Below are positions 34,191-43,533 of a stretch of 64,000 nucleotides of DNA, in pieces. Under the pieces are notes generated by a model, which worked only from the letters and a program-made list of their open reading frames with translations, did no database searches and had not been told where the DNA came from. Numbering within the stretch: position 1 is the stretch's first letter; each line of letters opens with the position of its first letter. The position numbers were made by a program, and so were the translations under genes. Source of the stretch: Thiodiazotropha sp040506275 (lineage in GTDB: Bacteria > Pseudomonadota > Gammaproteobacteria > Chromatiales > Chromatiaceae); NCBI GenBank assembly GCA_040506275.1, contig JBEVXD010000005.1:62001-126000 (forward strand). The letters run 5' to 3'.

Positions 34191-35729
34191 ATGGCTGGAG
34201 CTAAGTTTGAAACACCGGAACTGAGTGAATTTATCGAGGTTCCTGAGCTGGTAGAGGATACCATGAAGCATATTACATGCTTTGTGGCCAAGCCTGACCA
34301 TCAGGAGGCTTTGGGATTTCCGGGCGAAAAGGTAGAGAACTGGAAAGAGGTTGCTATCGATAAGATGGGTGACCTGCTGAGCCGCTATCGCTCATTCCAG
34401 GTTTTCATGGATGCCTGCGTAAAGTGCGGTTCTTGTACCGATAAATGCCACTATTTTATTGGCACGCAGGATCCGAAGAATATGCCAGTTGGTCGTCAGG
34501 ACCTACTGCGTAAAGTCTATCGCAGGTATTTCACTTTTGCTGGAAAGTACTTTCCAAAATTAGTTGGTGCAGCCGATTTAACTGAAGAAGTTATTGATGA
34601 CTGGTACAGCTACTTTCACCAGTGTTCTCAATGTCGACGTTGTTCGGTTTTCTGTCCTTATGGTATAGACACCGCTGAAATATCGATGGCGGCTCGAGAG
34701 ATACTCGATTCCATTGGCGTGGGTCAGAAGTACTGCAACGAAATTATCGGAAAAGTACATACGATCGGAAATAATCTAGGCCTGCCTGGGCCGGCTATCG
34801 CAGACACCCTTGAAGGACTTGAGGAAGATGTCTGGGAAGAAACGGATGTGGCGGTTAAATACCCACTTGATGTAAAAGGTGCAGATATTCTTCTGGTTAC
34901 TCCATCAGCAGACTTTTTTGCTGAGCCCCATGTAGATGGCCTGATTGGTTACGGCAAGGTCTTCCATGAAGCTGGTGTCAGCTGGACCCTGAGTACAAAA
35001 GCCTCAGAAGCAGGCAACTTCGGGATGTTCATCGGCAGCTATGAAAATATGCGCCGGGTATCTCTGAGAATTCGTGAGGCTGCTCTTGAGTTGGGCGTCA
35101 AACGCATAGTGTTCGGAGAGTGTGGACACGCTTGGCGTATTGCATATAGCTTTCTGAATACACTTGCTGGTCCCTTTGATTTTCTTGATCCGGATTATCC
35201 TGTACCGCAGCATATCTGCGAGTTCACTCTTAATGAAATAGAGCAGGGTACTCTGGAATTCGACAAGTCTGAAAATGACGAAATGTCGATTACCTTTCAT
35301 GATTCATGCAACGTGGCCCGAGCCTCACGTATGGGCGACAAGCCTGGTGGGCAGTTCGAAATCCCTCGTAAAGTCATTAAGGCGGTGGTCAATAACTACC
35401 ACGACATGGAGTGGGACACCATTCATGAACGCACTTTCTGCTGCGGAGGCGGTGGTGGTTTGCTGACAGACGACCTGATGGAAGTGCGAGTCAAAGGGGC
35501 GAAGCCTCGTATGACTGCCTTGAAGAATGTCATGGAAGAGAAGGGTGTCACTCACTTGGCAGCGATCTGTGCAATTTGTAAAAGCCAGTTCACCAAGGTG
35601 TTTCCCTACTACGGGATGGACATGTTTCTGATCGTCAGTGTTCACCAATTGGTGAGTAATGCCATTGTTTTGAACAGAAAAACGCCACCAGAGGAAGCTC
35701 CAGGTTATGGCGAAGATGATGACGACTAA
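34191..35729 (+). CDS. dsrK: DsrK, HdrD-like iron-sulfur subunit
   Basis: Cytoplasmic face catalytic subunit of DsrMKJOP, related to heterodisulfide reductase HdrD and proposed to act on DsrC. 512 residues. Two [4Fe-4S] ferredoxin motifs, CVKCGSCTDKCH and CSQCRRCSVFCPYG. A CCG-type site for the unusual catalytic cluster in the C-terminal half: ECGHAW, HDSCNVARAS and FCCGGGGG, with AICAICKSQF near the end. Ends in an acidic tail. Confidence 0.97.
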   Translation: MAGAKFETPELSEFIEVPELVEDTMKHITCFVAKPDHQEALGFPGEKVENWKEVAIDKMGDLLSRYRSFQVFMDACVKCGSCTDKCHYFIGTQDPKNMPVGRQDLLRKVYRRYFTFAGKYFPKLVGAADLTEEVIDDWYSYFHQCSQCRRCSVFCPYGIDTAEISMAAREILDSIGVGQKYCNEIIGKVHTIGNNLGLPGPAIADTLEGLEEDVWEETDVAVKYPLDVKGADILLVTPSADFFAEPHVDGLIGYGKVFHEAGVSWTLSTKASEAGNFGMFIGSYENMRRVSLRIREAALELGVKRIVFGECGHAWRIAYSFLNTLAGPFDFLDPDYPVPQHICEFTLNEIEQGTLEFDKSENDEMSITFHDSCNVARASRMGDKPGGQFEIPRKVIKAVVNNYHDMEWDTIHERTFCCGGGGGLLTDDLMEVRVKGAKPRMTALKNVMEEKGVTHLAAICAICKSQFTKVFPYYGMDMFLIVSVHQLVSNAIVLNRKTPPEEAPGYGEDDDD

Positions 35730-35816
35730 CAGATACAAATATACAACTACTAGCGCAACTTAGATTCCTACATTGTGTAGGGCACGACCAAGATAAGTTC
35801 TATAAGGAGACTGAAT

Positions 35817-37763
35817 ATGTCAACTCCTAGTAAAGAGATGAAAAGCCAGATTACTTGGCGCCGTTATGAAGATGGCGAAAACGAGTGGGATGATTGGGGT
35901 GAAATGATCTTCAGTGAAGATACCTCCCATAAGTGCCCTACGTATATCAATCGTACACCACCCTGTCAGGGAGGTTGTCCTTCAGGTCATGATATCCGTG
36001 GCTGGTTGGCTATCGTACGTGAGCAGGAGAAGCCTTCTGAAGGCATGGAATGGGAACAGTACGCATTCGAACGCGCAGCTGAGGCTAATCCATTTCCTTC
36101 CATGATGGGGCGGGTTTGCCCGGCACCATGTCAGGATGGCTGTAACAGAAATGAAGTCGAAGATTTTGTCGGCATCAACTCTGTTGAGCAATACATTGGT
36201 GATACAGCTATTGAGAAGGGTTTCACATTCACCCCTGGCGCAGACACCGGTAAGAAGGTTGCGGTAATCGGTGGTGGCCCAGCAGGTATGGCGGCTGCCT
36301 TTCAACTTCGTAAAATGGGTCATGCTGTCACGGTCTTTGAAAAAGACCCTGAACTCGGTGGCATGATGCGTTATGGCATCCCCAACTACCGTATTCCTCG
36401 CGATAAGCTGCAAGCTGAGATTCAACGAATCGTCGATATGGGTGTCGAGGTTAGAACCGGTGTCAAGATTGGTTCTGACGTGCCTGTAGCTGATATTGAG
36501 AAAGAGCATGATTCGATTCTCTGGGCTCTTGGATGTCAGAATGGTCGTGATCTGCCTGTAGATGGTTGGGTAGGAACTTCAAACTGTGTTTCCGGTGTGG
36601 CTTTCCTGAAAGCTTTCAACGAAGGTCGCATGAAGGTTACCGCCAACAAGGTGATCTGTATTGGTGGTGGTGATACCTCCATCGATGTAATCTCCGTCGC
36701 TCGTCGTTTGGGTACCAACCCTGCGGCTGGTAAGCCTGAAGATGTGGTACTCGATATCTCCATGAATCAGGACGATGCACTGGCTGAAGGTGCTGCGCCT
36801 GCAGCTGCTACCCTGACCTCTCTGTTCACCAAAGACAAGATGTTTGCGGCTCAACATGAGATTCACGATGCACTCCATGAGGGTTGTGAAATTCTGGATG
36901 GTGTAATGCCTCTGGAAGTGATTCTTGGTGATGATGGTCGTGCCACAGGACTCAAAGTATGTGACTGCACCATGGATGGCATGACGCCGGTCCCTACTGA
37001 AGGAACTGAGCGCATACTGGAAGCAGACCTTATTGTTTCTGCCATTGGCCAGAGTGCTGATATGGACGGATTGGAAGATTTGGCAAATGATCGTAATTTG
37101 ATCGATGCTGACAAGTTCTACCAGGTTCCCGGTAAAGAGGGTCATTTTGTAGCTGGCGATATCATTCGCCCTCATCTACTGACCACCGCGATCGGACAGG
37201 CTTCAATCGCTTGTGAGAGCATTGATGCTTATATGTCCAAGAAAAGCATGGCAAAGCGTCCTAAAGTCGATGTACATCACTTCGACCTGATGCATAAGCT
37301 GAAAGAGACCAACATGGAGCCTGAGTCTTTTGATAAGAACGAAGACGACATGCGCGGCACCAATTCTGCAAAATTTGCAGTACATAACTATGAGGATCGA
37401 TCTCGTCAGGAAGTAGTTCCTGCGAATGATCTATTTCTTGGCCACTTCTCTTTCACACCAAGAGTGTTACGTTCAGAAGATGTACCTTCATCTGATGAGG
37501 TGTTGCATCACTTCAAGGAGCGGATGAACGGTCTGAATCAAGAGCAGGCGCAGGATGAAGCCAAACGATGCATGAGTTGTGGTATGTGCTTCGAGTGTGA
37601 CAACTGTGTCGTCTTCTGTCCGCAAGATGCTGTATTTCGTGTCAAGCGTAACGAAACAACAACTGGCCGTTATGTCGATACTGACTACAACAAATGTGTT
37701 GGCTGTCATGTATGTACTGATGTCTGCCCAACTGGTTATATCCAAATGGGGTTAGGTGAATAG
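35817..37763 (+). CDS. dsrL: DsrL, FAD/NAD(P)H iron-sulfur oxidoreductase
   Basis: GltD-like flavoprotein, a partner of rDsrAB in sulfur oxidisers thought to pass electrons to NAD(P)+. 648 residues. N-terminal iron-sulfur segment with CQGGCPSGHDIRGW; FAD loop VAVIGGGPAGMAAAF at about residue 150; second nucleotide-binding loop VICIGGGDTSIDVISVARR at about 280; C-terminal pair of [4Fe-4S] motifs CMSCGMCFECDNCVVFCP (about 584) and CVGCHVCTDVCPTG. TAAGGAGA precedes the ATG. The stop is eight bases before dsrJ. Confidence 0.97.
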   Translation: MSTPSKEMKSQITWRRYEDGENEWDDWGEMIFSEDTSHKCPTYINRTPPCQGGCPSGHDIRGWLAIVREQEKPSEGMEWEQYAFERAAEANPFPSMMGRVCPAPCQDGCNRNEVEDFVGINSVEQYIGDTAIEKGFTFTPGADTGKKVAVIGGGPAGMAAAFQLRKMGHAVTVFEKDPELGGMMRYGIPNYRIPRDKLQAEIQRIVDMGVEVRTGVKIGSDVPVADIEKEHDSILWALGCQNGRDLPVDGWVGTSNCVSGVAFLKAFNEGRMKVTANKVICIGGGDTSIDVISVARRLGTNPAAGKPEDVVLDISMNQDDALAEGAAPAAATLTSLFTKDKMFAAQHEIHDALHEGCEILDGVMPLEVILGDDGRATGLKVCDCTMDGMTPVPTEGTERILEADLIVSAIGQSADMDGLEDLANDRNLIDADKFYQVPGKEGHFVAGDIIRPHLLTTAIGQASIACESIDAYMSKKSMAKRPKVDVHHFDLMHKLKETNMEPESFDKNEDDMRGTNSAKFAVHNYEDRSRQEVVPANDLFLGHFSFTPRVLRSEDVPSSDEVLHHFKERMNGLNQEQAQDEAKRCMSCGMCFECDNCVVFCPQDAVFRVKRNETTTGRYVDTDYNKCVGCHVCTDVCPTGYIQMGLGE

Positions 37764-37771
37764 GAGCTGAG

Positions 37772-38248
37772 ATGCGTAGTTCTCTCATCAGCAACAGCGC
37801 TCTCTTCGTCTTGCTGGCGGTGCTACTTGCACCAGCCATGCAGGTCTTGGCTGAGAGTGGTTTAATAACCGAGAATTCGAAAGCGGCTTCACTTAAAAGC
37901 TGTGTGGCGCCAACGGATTCGATGCGTAGAAATCACATGGATTTCCTGAAACACGGCAGAGACGATACCGTCTTAGATGGTGTTCGTGGTCTCGATTACA
38001 GCCTCTCTGAATGTATAGATTGTCATGCTTCAAGAGATGCACAGGGGCAATCGGTTCCCGTCACTGATGAAGGTGAGTTCTGTCAGGTATGCCATGGTTA
38101 TGTTGCGGTGAATCCAGCCTGCTTTCAGTGCCATAGAACCACCCCTGATGATAAGGTCAAGGGTGCCAAACTAGGACATCACTCAGGTGAATCAGATCCG
38201 CATGATGGACTTGATATTCAACTGCCAGCTGGGACTCAGAGAGACTGA
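37772..38248 (+). CDS. dsrJ: DsrJ, periplasmic triheme cytochrome c
   Basis: Periplasmic electron-transfer subunit of DsrMKJOP. 158 residues. A signal/anchor (NSALFVLLAVLLAPAMQVLA) is followed by three CxxCH haem c sites: CIDCH, CQVCH and CFQCH. The extra conserved cysteine that gives an unusual His/Cys ligation in the family is plausibly C43 in LKSCVAPTDSMRRNH. Three bases separate its stop from the dsrO start. Confidence 0.96.
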   Translation: MRSSLISNSALFVLLAVLLAPAMQVLAESGLITENSKAASLKSCVAPTDSMRRNHMDFLKHGRDDTVLDGVRGLDYSLSECIDCHASRDAQGQSVPVTDEGEFCQVCHGYVAVNPACFQCHRTTPDDKVKGAKLGHHSGESDPHDGLDIQLPAGTQRD

Positions 38249-38250
38249 TT

Positions 38251-39003
38251 ATGAGTAATAAGTGTGACCAGCCGAATTTGGATCGCCGTAAAATGATCGG
38301 TGGTGCCATTGCTGCAACAGGTGCGATGACAATTGCGCCTGGTGTGATTCTTCATGCTGCATCCGTCAGTGACGAGAAGTCTACAGGTGCTAAAGCAGAA
38401 CATCGTTGGGGCATGCTGATTGACAGCAACAAGTGTGCTAATGGTTGCTCTGCCTGTGTCGACGCCTGTAACGATGAACACGGCTTGGAAGGGCATGGCC
38501 GGCCTGCAACGGATGCAGTCTGGATTCGTCCGGTAAAATTGAGAGACAAGCTGACAGGTAATGAAAGCCGTATGGTCATGATGTGCCAGCACTGCGAACA
38601 TCCACCCTGTGTCGACGTCTGTCCAACCAATGCTTCTTTCAAGCGTGTGGATGGCATCGTCCTGGTTGATCGTCACCGTTGTATCGGTTGTCGCTACTGC
38701 ATGATGGCCTGTCCTTACAAAGCACGATCCTTCGTTCATGAGGCGCTGACAGATCAATCGGTCAACGCCCCTAGAGGCAAGGGATGTGTAGAATCCTGCA
38801 CACTCTGTGTTCATCGCGTCGATAATGGTGTGATGCAGACGGCTTGTCAGGAAGCATGCGATAAAGAGGGCCACGCTGCCATCATGTTCGGTGATTTAAA
38901 AGATCCGAACAGTGAGATCAGTAAGAAGCTCAAATCCACTAACTCAGTACAGATCCGGGCCGACCTTGAGTTGAATACCGGCGTGCGCTATCTCAACCTG
39001 TGA
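38251..39003 (+). CDS. dsrO: DsrO, Tat-exported ferredoxin-type subunit
   Basis: Periplasmic iron-sulfur subunit of DsrMKJOP. 250 residues. The N-terminal LDRRKMIGGAIAATGAMTIAPG is a twin-arginine signal. Four cysteine clusters follow for [4Fe-4S] centres: CANGCSACVDACN, CQHCEHPPCVDVCP, CIGCRYCMMACP and CTLCVHRVD with CQEAC. NrfC/HybA-like family. Confidence 0.96.
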   Translation: MSNKCDQPNLDRRKMIGGAIAATGAMTIAPGVILHAASVSDEKSTGAKAEHRWGMLIDSNKCANGCSACVDACNDEHGLEGHGRPATDAVWIRPVKLRDKLTGNESRMVMMCQHCEHPPCVDVCPTNASFKRVDGIVLVDRHRCIGCRYCMMACPYKARSFVHEALTDQSVNAPRGKGCVESCTLCVHRVDNGVMQTACQEACDKEGHAAIMFGDLKDPNSEISKKLKSTNSVQIRADLELNTGVRYLNL

Positions 39004-39025
39004 TTTGAGGGGAGCTAGGATTCAA

Positions 39026-40213
39026 ATGAGTAAGATGTATTACCGTGAACTCTACTGTGGCACACCAGTGCGTTTCTGGTCGGGCCTGGCTCTGTTGGGC
39101 ACCATCATCGCCATTGGTCTGGGAGCTGCATACTACATGGAGCACAATGGCCACTGGGTAACTGGCATGTCCAACCAGATAGTTTGGGGACTGCCGCATG
39201 TGTTTGCTATTTTTCTGATTGTAGCCGCATCCGGTGCATTGAACGTAGCTTCAATAGGATCGGTGTTTGGTGGGCCATTGTATAAACCGCTCGGTCGCTA
39301 CTCTGGTCTGTTGGCAATTGGGTTACTGGCTGGTGGTTTGATGGTTTTGGTACTTGATCTGGGGCGTCCCGATCGTCTGATTGTGGCGATGACTGAGTAC
39401 AACTTCAAATCAATCTTCGCCTGGAATGTAATCCTATACACTGGTTTTTTTGCCATAGTAGGTATCTACCTGTGGACCATGATGGATCGTGCAGTCGGTC
39501 AGTATAAACGCACCGTTGGTTTTGCAGCTTTCTTCTGGCGTATCGCACTGACTACCGGTACTGGTTCGATCTTCGGTTTTCTGGTTGCTCGCGAGGCCTA
39601 CGATGCTGCGATTATGGCACCAATGTTCGTAATCATGTCATTCAGTTATGGCTTGGCATTCTTTATCATCACCCTGATTGCTGCCTATATCTGGGGAGAT
39701 CGTGAACTAGGTGATTTTCGTCTCGCAAAGCTGAAGAATCTACTCGGTGTTTTTGTTGGTGCCGTGCTCTATTTCACACTGGCTTACAATCTGACCAATC
39801 TATATATTACTCAGCATCATGGTATTGAGCGCTTCATCCTTCTGGATGGGGGTGTTTACACCCAGATGTTTTGGATTGGACAGATCTTTATCGGTAGTAT
39901 TATTCCGCTTTTTCTGATCTATTCACCTGCGTTTGAAAAATCCCGCTGGGCGATTGCTGCGGCTTCGATTGCTGTATTAATCGGTGGGTTCTTTCAGATC
40001 TATGTAATTGTGATCGGTGGGCAGGCCTATCCTATGAATCTCTTCCCAGGTAAGGAAGTTGTGGAAAGTGGTTTTTATGATGGACAGGTAATGAACTATG
40101 TACCGACTCTACCTGAAGCCCTGCTCGGTGTGGCTGGAATTGCGGTAGCCCTGGTTATGGTTGCAGTGGGTGCACGTGTGTTTAAGGTCTTTCCTGAGAC
40201 CCTTGAGGATTAG
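39026..40213 (+). CDS. dsrP: DsrP, NrfD-like membrane subunit
   Basis: Quinone-reactive integral membrane subunit of DsrMKJOP. 395 residues from ATG 39026 (MSKMYYREL), with AGGA five bases before it; an in-frame TTG at 39005 is rejected. About ten membrane segments, for example FWSGLALLGTIIAIGLGAAYYM, VFAIFLIVAASGALNVASI and LLGVAGIAVALVMVAVGARVF. Follows dsrO with a 22-bp gap. A 167-bp gap then precedes dsrN. Confidence 0.96.
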   Translation: MSKMYYRELYCGTPVRFWSGLALLGTIIAIGLGAAYYMEHNGHWVTGMSNQIVWGLPHVFAIFLIVAASGALNVASIGSVFGGPLYKPLGRYSGLLAIGLLAGGLMVLVLDLGRPDRLIVAMTEYNFKSIFAWNVILYTGFFAIVGIYLWTMMDRAVGQYKRTVGFAAFFWRIALTTGTGSIFGFLVAREAYDAAIMAPMFVIMSFSYGLAFFIITLIAAYIWGDRELGDFRLAKLKNLLGVFVGAVLYFTLAYNLTNLYITQHHGIERFILLDGGVYTQMFWIGQIFIGSIIPLFLIYSPAFEKSRWAIAAASIAVLIGGFFQIYVIVIGGQAYPMNLFPGKEVVESGFYDGQVMNYVPTLPEALLGVAGIAVALVMVAVGARVFKVFPETLED

Positions 40214-40380
40214 ACTGTTTAAAAATTTGATGGATGTATGCTGCATTGCACATCCCAATTGAGGCCTGTTTCAATCATCGTAAGAGGCCCTAAAAAAGAT
40301 CCATCATCGAGCGCTTCGGTGGTGGATTTTTTCGTTAAAGGGTAGGATATCCCAGGCTTCCAAAAAGACGTACATACACA

Positions 40381-41796
40381 GTGCCAGCAATATATATCTC
40401 GGCCGCACATAAATCTTCAGGTAAAACTACGCTCTCCATCGGGCTTGTTCGTGCCCTGGTTAATCGTGGAATTTCAGTTCAGCCTTTCAAGAAAGGACCA
40501 GATTATATCGATCCTCTGTGGCTAACAGCTGCAGCGGGCAAGTCTTGCTTTAACCTCGATTTCTACACTCAAAGCAGAGATGAAATCCTCGGCAGTTATG
40601 CGCAGCGACTTCAGGGTAGTGACCTAGCGCTGATTGAAGGCAATAAGGGATTATATGACGGTATAGATTTAGAGGGTTCAAACAGTAATGCAGCTATGGC
40701 GGTTCACCTGGGCACTCCCGTAGTGCTGGTGATCAACTGTAAGGGTATGACAAGAGGTATAGCGCCGCTGTTATTGGGGTACCAGGCGTTTGATTCCGAA
40801 ATTCAGATTGCTGGCGTGATATTAAATCATGTAGGTGGCGGTCGCCATCAGTCAAAGTTAATTCAGGTTGTTGAGCACTATACGGATATTCCAGTGCTGG
40901 GATCCGTTCAGGCAGATCCTGAATTGCAGATTGTTGAGCGTCACTTGGGACTGATCCCCAGTAATGAGACCCAGGGTTCTGAAAAACTGATAGCCAAGTT
41001 GGCCAAAACGGTGGACGAACAAGTGGATCTGAACCGCTTTATCGATATTGCTGAGCTCTCAAAACAACCAGAGCTACCTCCCACACAATCTACATTGTAT
41101 TCTGATCAGTCATATTCAGGTCTGAAAATTGGTCTGGCACGGGATGAGGCATTTGGATTTTACTACCCGGACGACCTGGAGAGATTCCACGCGCTGGGTG
41201 TCGAATTATTAGAATTTGATACCCTGAAAGAGACGGAACTGCCTGATGTAGATGGAGTATTTCTAGGTGGTGGTTTTCCAGAAACAACCATGGAGACGAT
41301 CCAGAACAATCTCAGAATGCAGCAGGCGATTGCCGATTTCATAGAGAATGATGGCCCTGTTTATGCGGAATGTGGTGGTTTGATATATTTGACCAGAAGT
41401 CTTACCTGGCGGGGGAAAAAATGTAGAATGGCAGGTGTGATACCGGCTGATACGGTGATGCATGAAAAACCGCAAGGGAGAGGATATGTGCGTTTGAGTG
41501 AGACAGGGAGAATGCCTTGGCCTAAACTGGGAAATCACCAACAAGAAACAATATATGCCCATGAATTCCACTACTCATCATTAGTTGGATTGGAAGCGAA
41601 CAAGGAAGACTTCGCTTATAAAGTGGAACGGGGATACGGTATCAATGGCAATAATGATGGTTACGTCTACAAGAATCTGCTGGCAAGCTATACGCATAGG
41701 CGTAGTGTAGGCGGTACTGACTGGGTGGGACGTTTTATGGCGCTGGTCGCGTCCAGAAAAAACGCAAGCAGCAAACTACAGGTGACCGATGTTTAA
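40381..41796 (+). CDS. dsrN: DsrN, cobyrinic acid a,c-diamide synthase-like sirohaem amidase
   Basis: CbiA/CobB-type glutamine amidotransferase, inferred to amidate the sirohaem of DsrAB. 471 residues. The N-terminal P-loop reads SAAHKSSGKTTLSIGL. The C-terminal class I amidotransferase has its nucleophile Cys in VYAECGGLIYLT and the late histidine in YAHEFHYSS. Start is GTG 40381; the ribosome site is weak. Overlaps dsrR by eight bases. Confidence 0.95.
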   Translation: MPAIYISAAHKSSGKTTLSIGLVRALVNRGISVQPFKKGPDYIDPLWLTAAAGKSCFNLDFYTQSRDEILGSYAQRLQGSDLALIEGNKGLYDGIDLEGSNSNAAMAVHLGTPVVLVINCKGMTRGIAPLLLGYQAFDSEIQIAGVILNHVGGGRHQSKLIQVVEHYTDIPVLGSVQADPELQIVERHLGLIPSNETQGSEKLIAKLAKTVDEQVDLNRFIDIAELSKQPELPPTQSTLYSDQSYSGLKIGLARDEAFGFYYPDDLERFHALGVELLEFDTLKETELPDVDGVFLGGGFPETTMETIQNNLRMQQAIADFIENDGPVYAECGGLIYLTRSLTWRGKKCRMAGVIPADTVMHEKPQGRGYVRLSETGRMPWPKLGNHQQETIYAHEFHYSSLVGLEANKEDFAYKVERGYGINGNNDGYVYKNLLASYTHRRSVGGTDWVGRFMALVASRKNASSKLQVTDV

Positions 41797-42109
41797 AATT
41801 ACACCTCGAGCAGCGGAACAGATATTACAAGCTGCAAAAATGGGCGGTACTGAAGGTATGGCACTGCGATTCGCGGCACAAATGAAAGAAGATGGCAGTT
41901 TTGACTATCTGATGGGCTTTGATGATGCAAGTGAAGAGGATATTCAGTTTGATTCTGAAGGAATCAATATCATCATGTCGCCTGAATACTTCGCTCTGCT
42001 GGATGAAACAACCATGGACTTCGTCGAACTGAATGACGGAGAGAGTCAGTTTATTTTCATGAATCCTAAGGACAGCAACTATTCACCGCCAAAAGAGCCC
42101 GTGCAATAG
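41789..42109 (+). CDS. dsrR: DsrR, A-type scaffold-like protein without cysteines
   Basis: 106 residues with the IscA/HesB fold (FKITPRAAEQILQAAKMGG, LRFAAQ, SPEYFALLDETTMDFVE). The three cysteines that bind iron-sulfur in IscA are absent, as is known for DsrR. The family is thought to work post-transcriptionally on dsr expression. Overlaps dsrN by eight bases. Confidence 0.93.
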   Translation: MFKITPRAAEQILQAAKMGGTEGMALRFAAQMKEDGSFDYLMGFDDASEEDIQFDSEGINIIMSPEYFALLDETTMDFVELNDGESQFIFMNPKDSNYSPPKEPVQ

Positions 42110-42151
42110 AGTTGACGGCACTCGGTGCCGTACTCGAAGCTGCCTTAGACT

Positions 42152-43255
42152 ATGGATCTTTCAAGTGAAGATGCTTTACGGCTGAATGTACTGCTTGCCA
42201 ACAAGCCGCAAGCTATACGCATTGATGAATCTGCACTAACCCTCCATGCACTTAATGAAAAAGGTGAGACCACCCTTTCATTAAACCCCAATTGTCGTGA
42301 GGATCTCTATCTTCGTAAGGTAAGGGAATCCCTGTCCGGGTATGCCTTGGGCTCACCTGGCGGGTATCCGATCTATCTCAAGCGCTGGAGTCGCATGGGA
42401 CAGACCCGGGGCGACAACCTGGAACAGTTACTATTGCTTGGAGAGCCTGAGGCTGTGGTCGCCGTTACCTCAGCGAAAGGGTTAACCAATGAGGTTGCAA
42501 GACGAGCCTGGTGGATCTGTCAGGAGCCTGATAATGCCAGGCGCATGCTCATGAATCAGCATGTACAAGAGGGTGATGTCGGGCCGGAACTGGCCAGATT
42601 TCTAATTGACTACCTACCATTTGAGACGGAACCACTGACAATTGTTGAGAGCCTTCGATTAGTACTTCAGCCAGGACTTATCAGCGAAAAGGCGCGTGAT
42701 GAGTTATGGAAACGATGTGGCAGAAAACCGACATACTACTTGGGTTTTCTTGCCAGCATACCTAATCAACTCCCACAAACATTACCTGCCAGGGAAGTGA
42801 GTGACGAAGAATCGGCATCCTGGCAATCTTTGGTGGAGTCAGGCAATCCTTATGCATTGATGATGCAACGTATCAGCAGTCCACAAGGACAAGGTTTTAT
42901 CTCTACATCACTCAAAGTCATGGACAAGCCTGCAAACCAGGATGTAGTCACAATGTTATTGGATGTTTTACAAGACTACTTCTCTTCGCTACGCCCTGAA
43001 GGGGATCCGGATCTTACGCTGGAAGAGTTACAGCTTGAGGCACAATCCCTACGAGATGAGCATTTTGTAGCCTGCTGTGCTGAAAATGGTGAAAGAGAAG
43101 AGGAGTTTCGTACATTCTATCTTTTATCCGGATTGGGATACGGTACTGTACGTCCTGTTTTCTCCAAGACTGATTCAATAGGCAGTCTGATGCGTAAAAA
43201 ATTGGCGCCGGTTTTAGACCCACTCAAGGCGTATCTTCAACTTCTTTTAGCATGA
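42152..43255 (+). CDS. dsrS: DsrS, uncharacterised dsr-operon protein
   Basis: Last gene of the operon, 42 bp after dsrR. 367 residues, cytoplasmic, largely helical, with an N-terminal DLSSEDALRLNVLLANKPQAIRIDE and a middle EVARRAWWICQEPDNARRMLMNQ. No cofactor motif is seen. Assigned mainly by position: dsrS follows dsrR in Allochromatium, and the length agrees. Role in that organism is not well defined. Confidence 0.85.
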   Translation: MDLSSEDALRLNVLLANKPQAIRIDESALTLHALNEKGETTLSLNPNCREDLYLRKVRESLSGYALGSPGGYPIYLKRWSRMGQTRGDNLEQLLLLGEPEAVVAVTSAKGLTNEVARRAWWICQEPDNARRMLMNQHVQEGDVGPELARFLIDYLPFETEPLTIVESLRLVLQPGLISEKARDELWKRCGRKPTYYLGFLASIPNQLPQTLPAREVSDEESASWQSLVESGNPYALMMQRISSPQGQGFISTSLKVMDKPANQDVVTMLLDVLQDYFSSLRPEGDPDLTLEELQLEAQSLRDEHFVACCAENGEREEEFRTFYLLSGLGYGTVRPVFSKTDSIGSLMRKKLAPVLDPLKAYLQLLLA

Positions 43256-43326
43256 TTTCCCGGATAGAATCTGAAACTATGCTGTCTCTTTTTGCCCGAC
43301 CCCTCGATGAGACAGTCTAACCCTAG

Positions 43327-43377
43327 CTAGTGTAGTGCCCGAAGGGAGGCTCGCATTAGTATGAAGCACTACACTAG
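43327..43377. repeat. Palindrome after the dsr operon
   Basis: CTAGTGTAGTGC and GCACTACACTAG form a 12-bp perfect inverted repeat with a 27-nt loop, 71 bp after dsrS. The right arm with its TATGAAGC lead recurs in slightly altered form at about 15638-15656. Could be a transcript end or a REP-type element. Confidence 0.6.
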
Positions 43378-43533
43378 GGACATCCCCTACAGACTGGATT
43401 TCGTTAGTTTGCTTCAATGCTCATGAATCGTGAACACATCTCTGGTTTTGTCTTTCGCTTGAATGCGTAAGGTTAAATGTGATTCTCTAATCATTGATGG
43501 TGACAGACAGAAAATGTTTAAAAGGAGTTAACT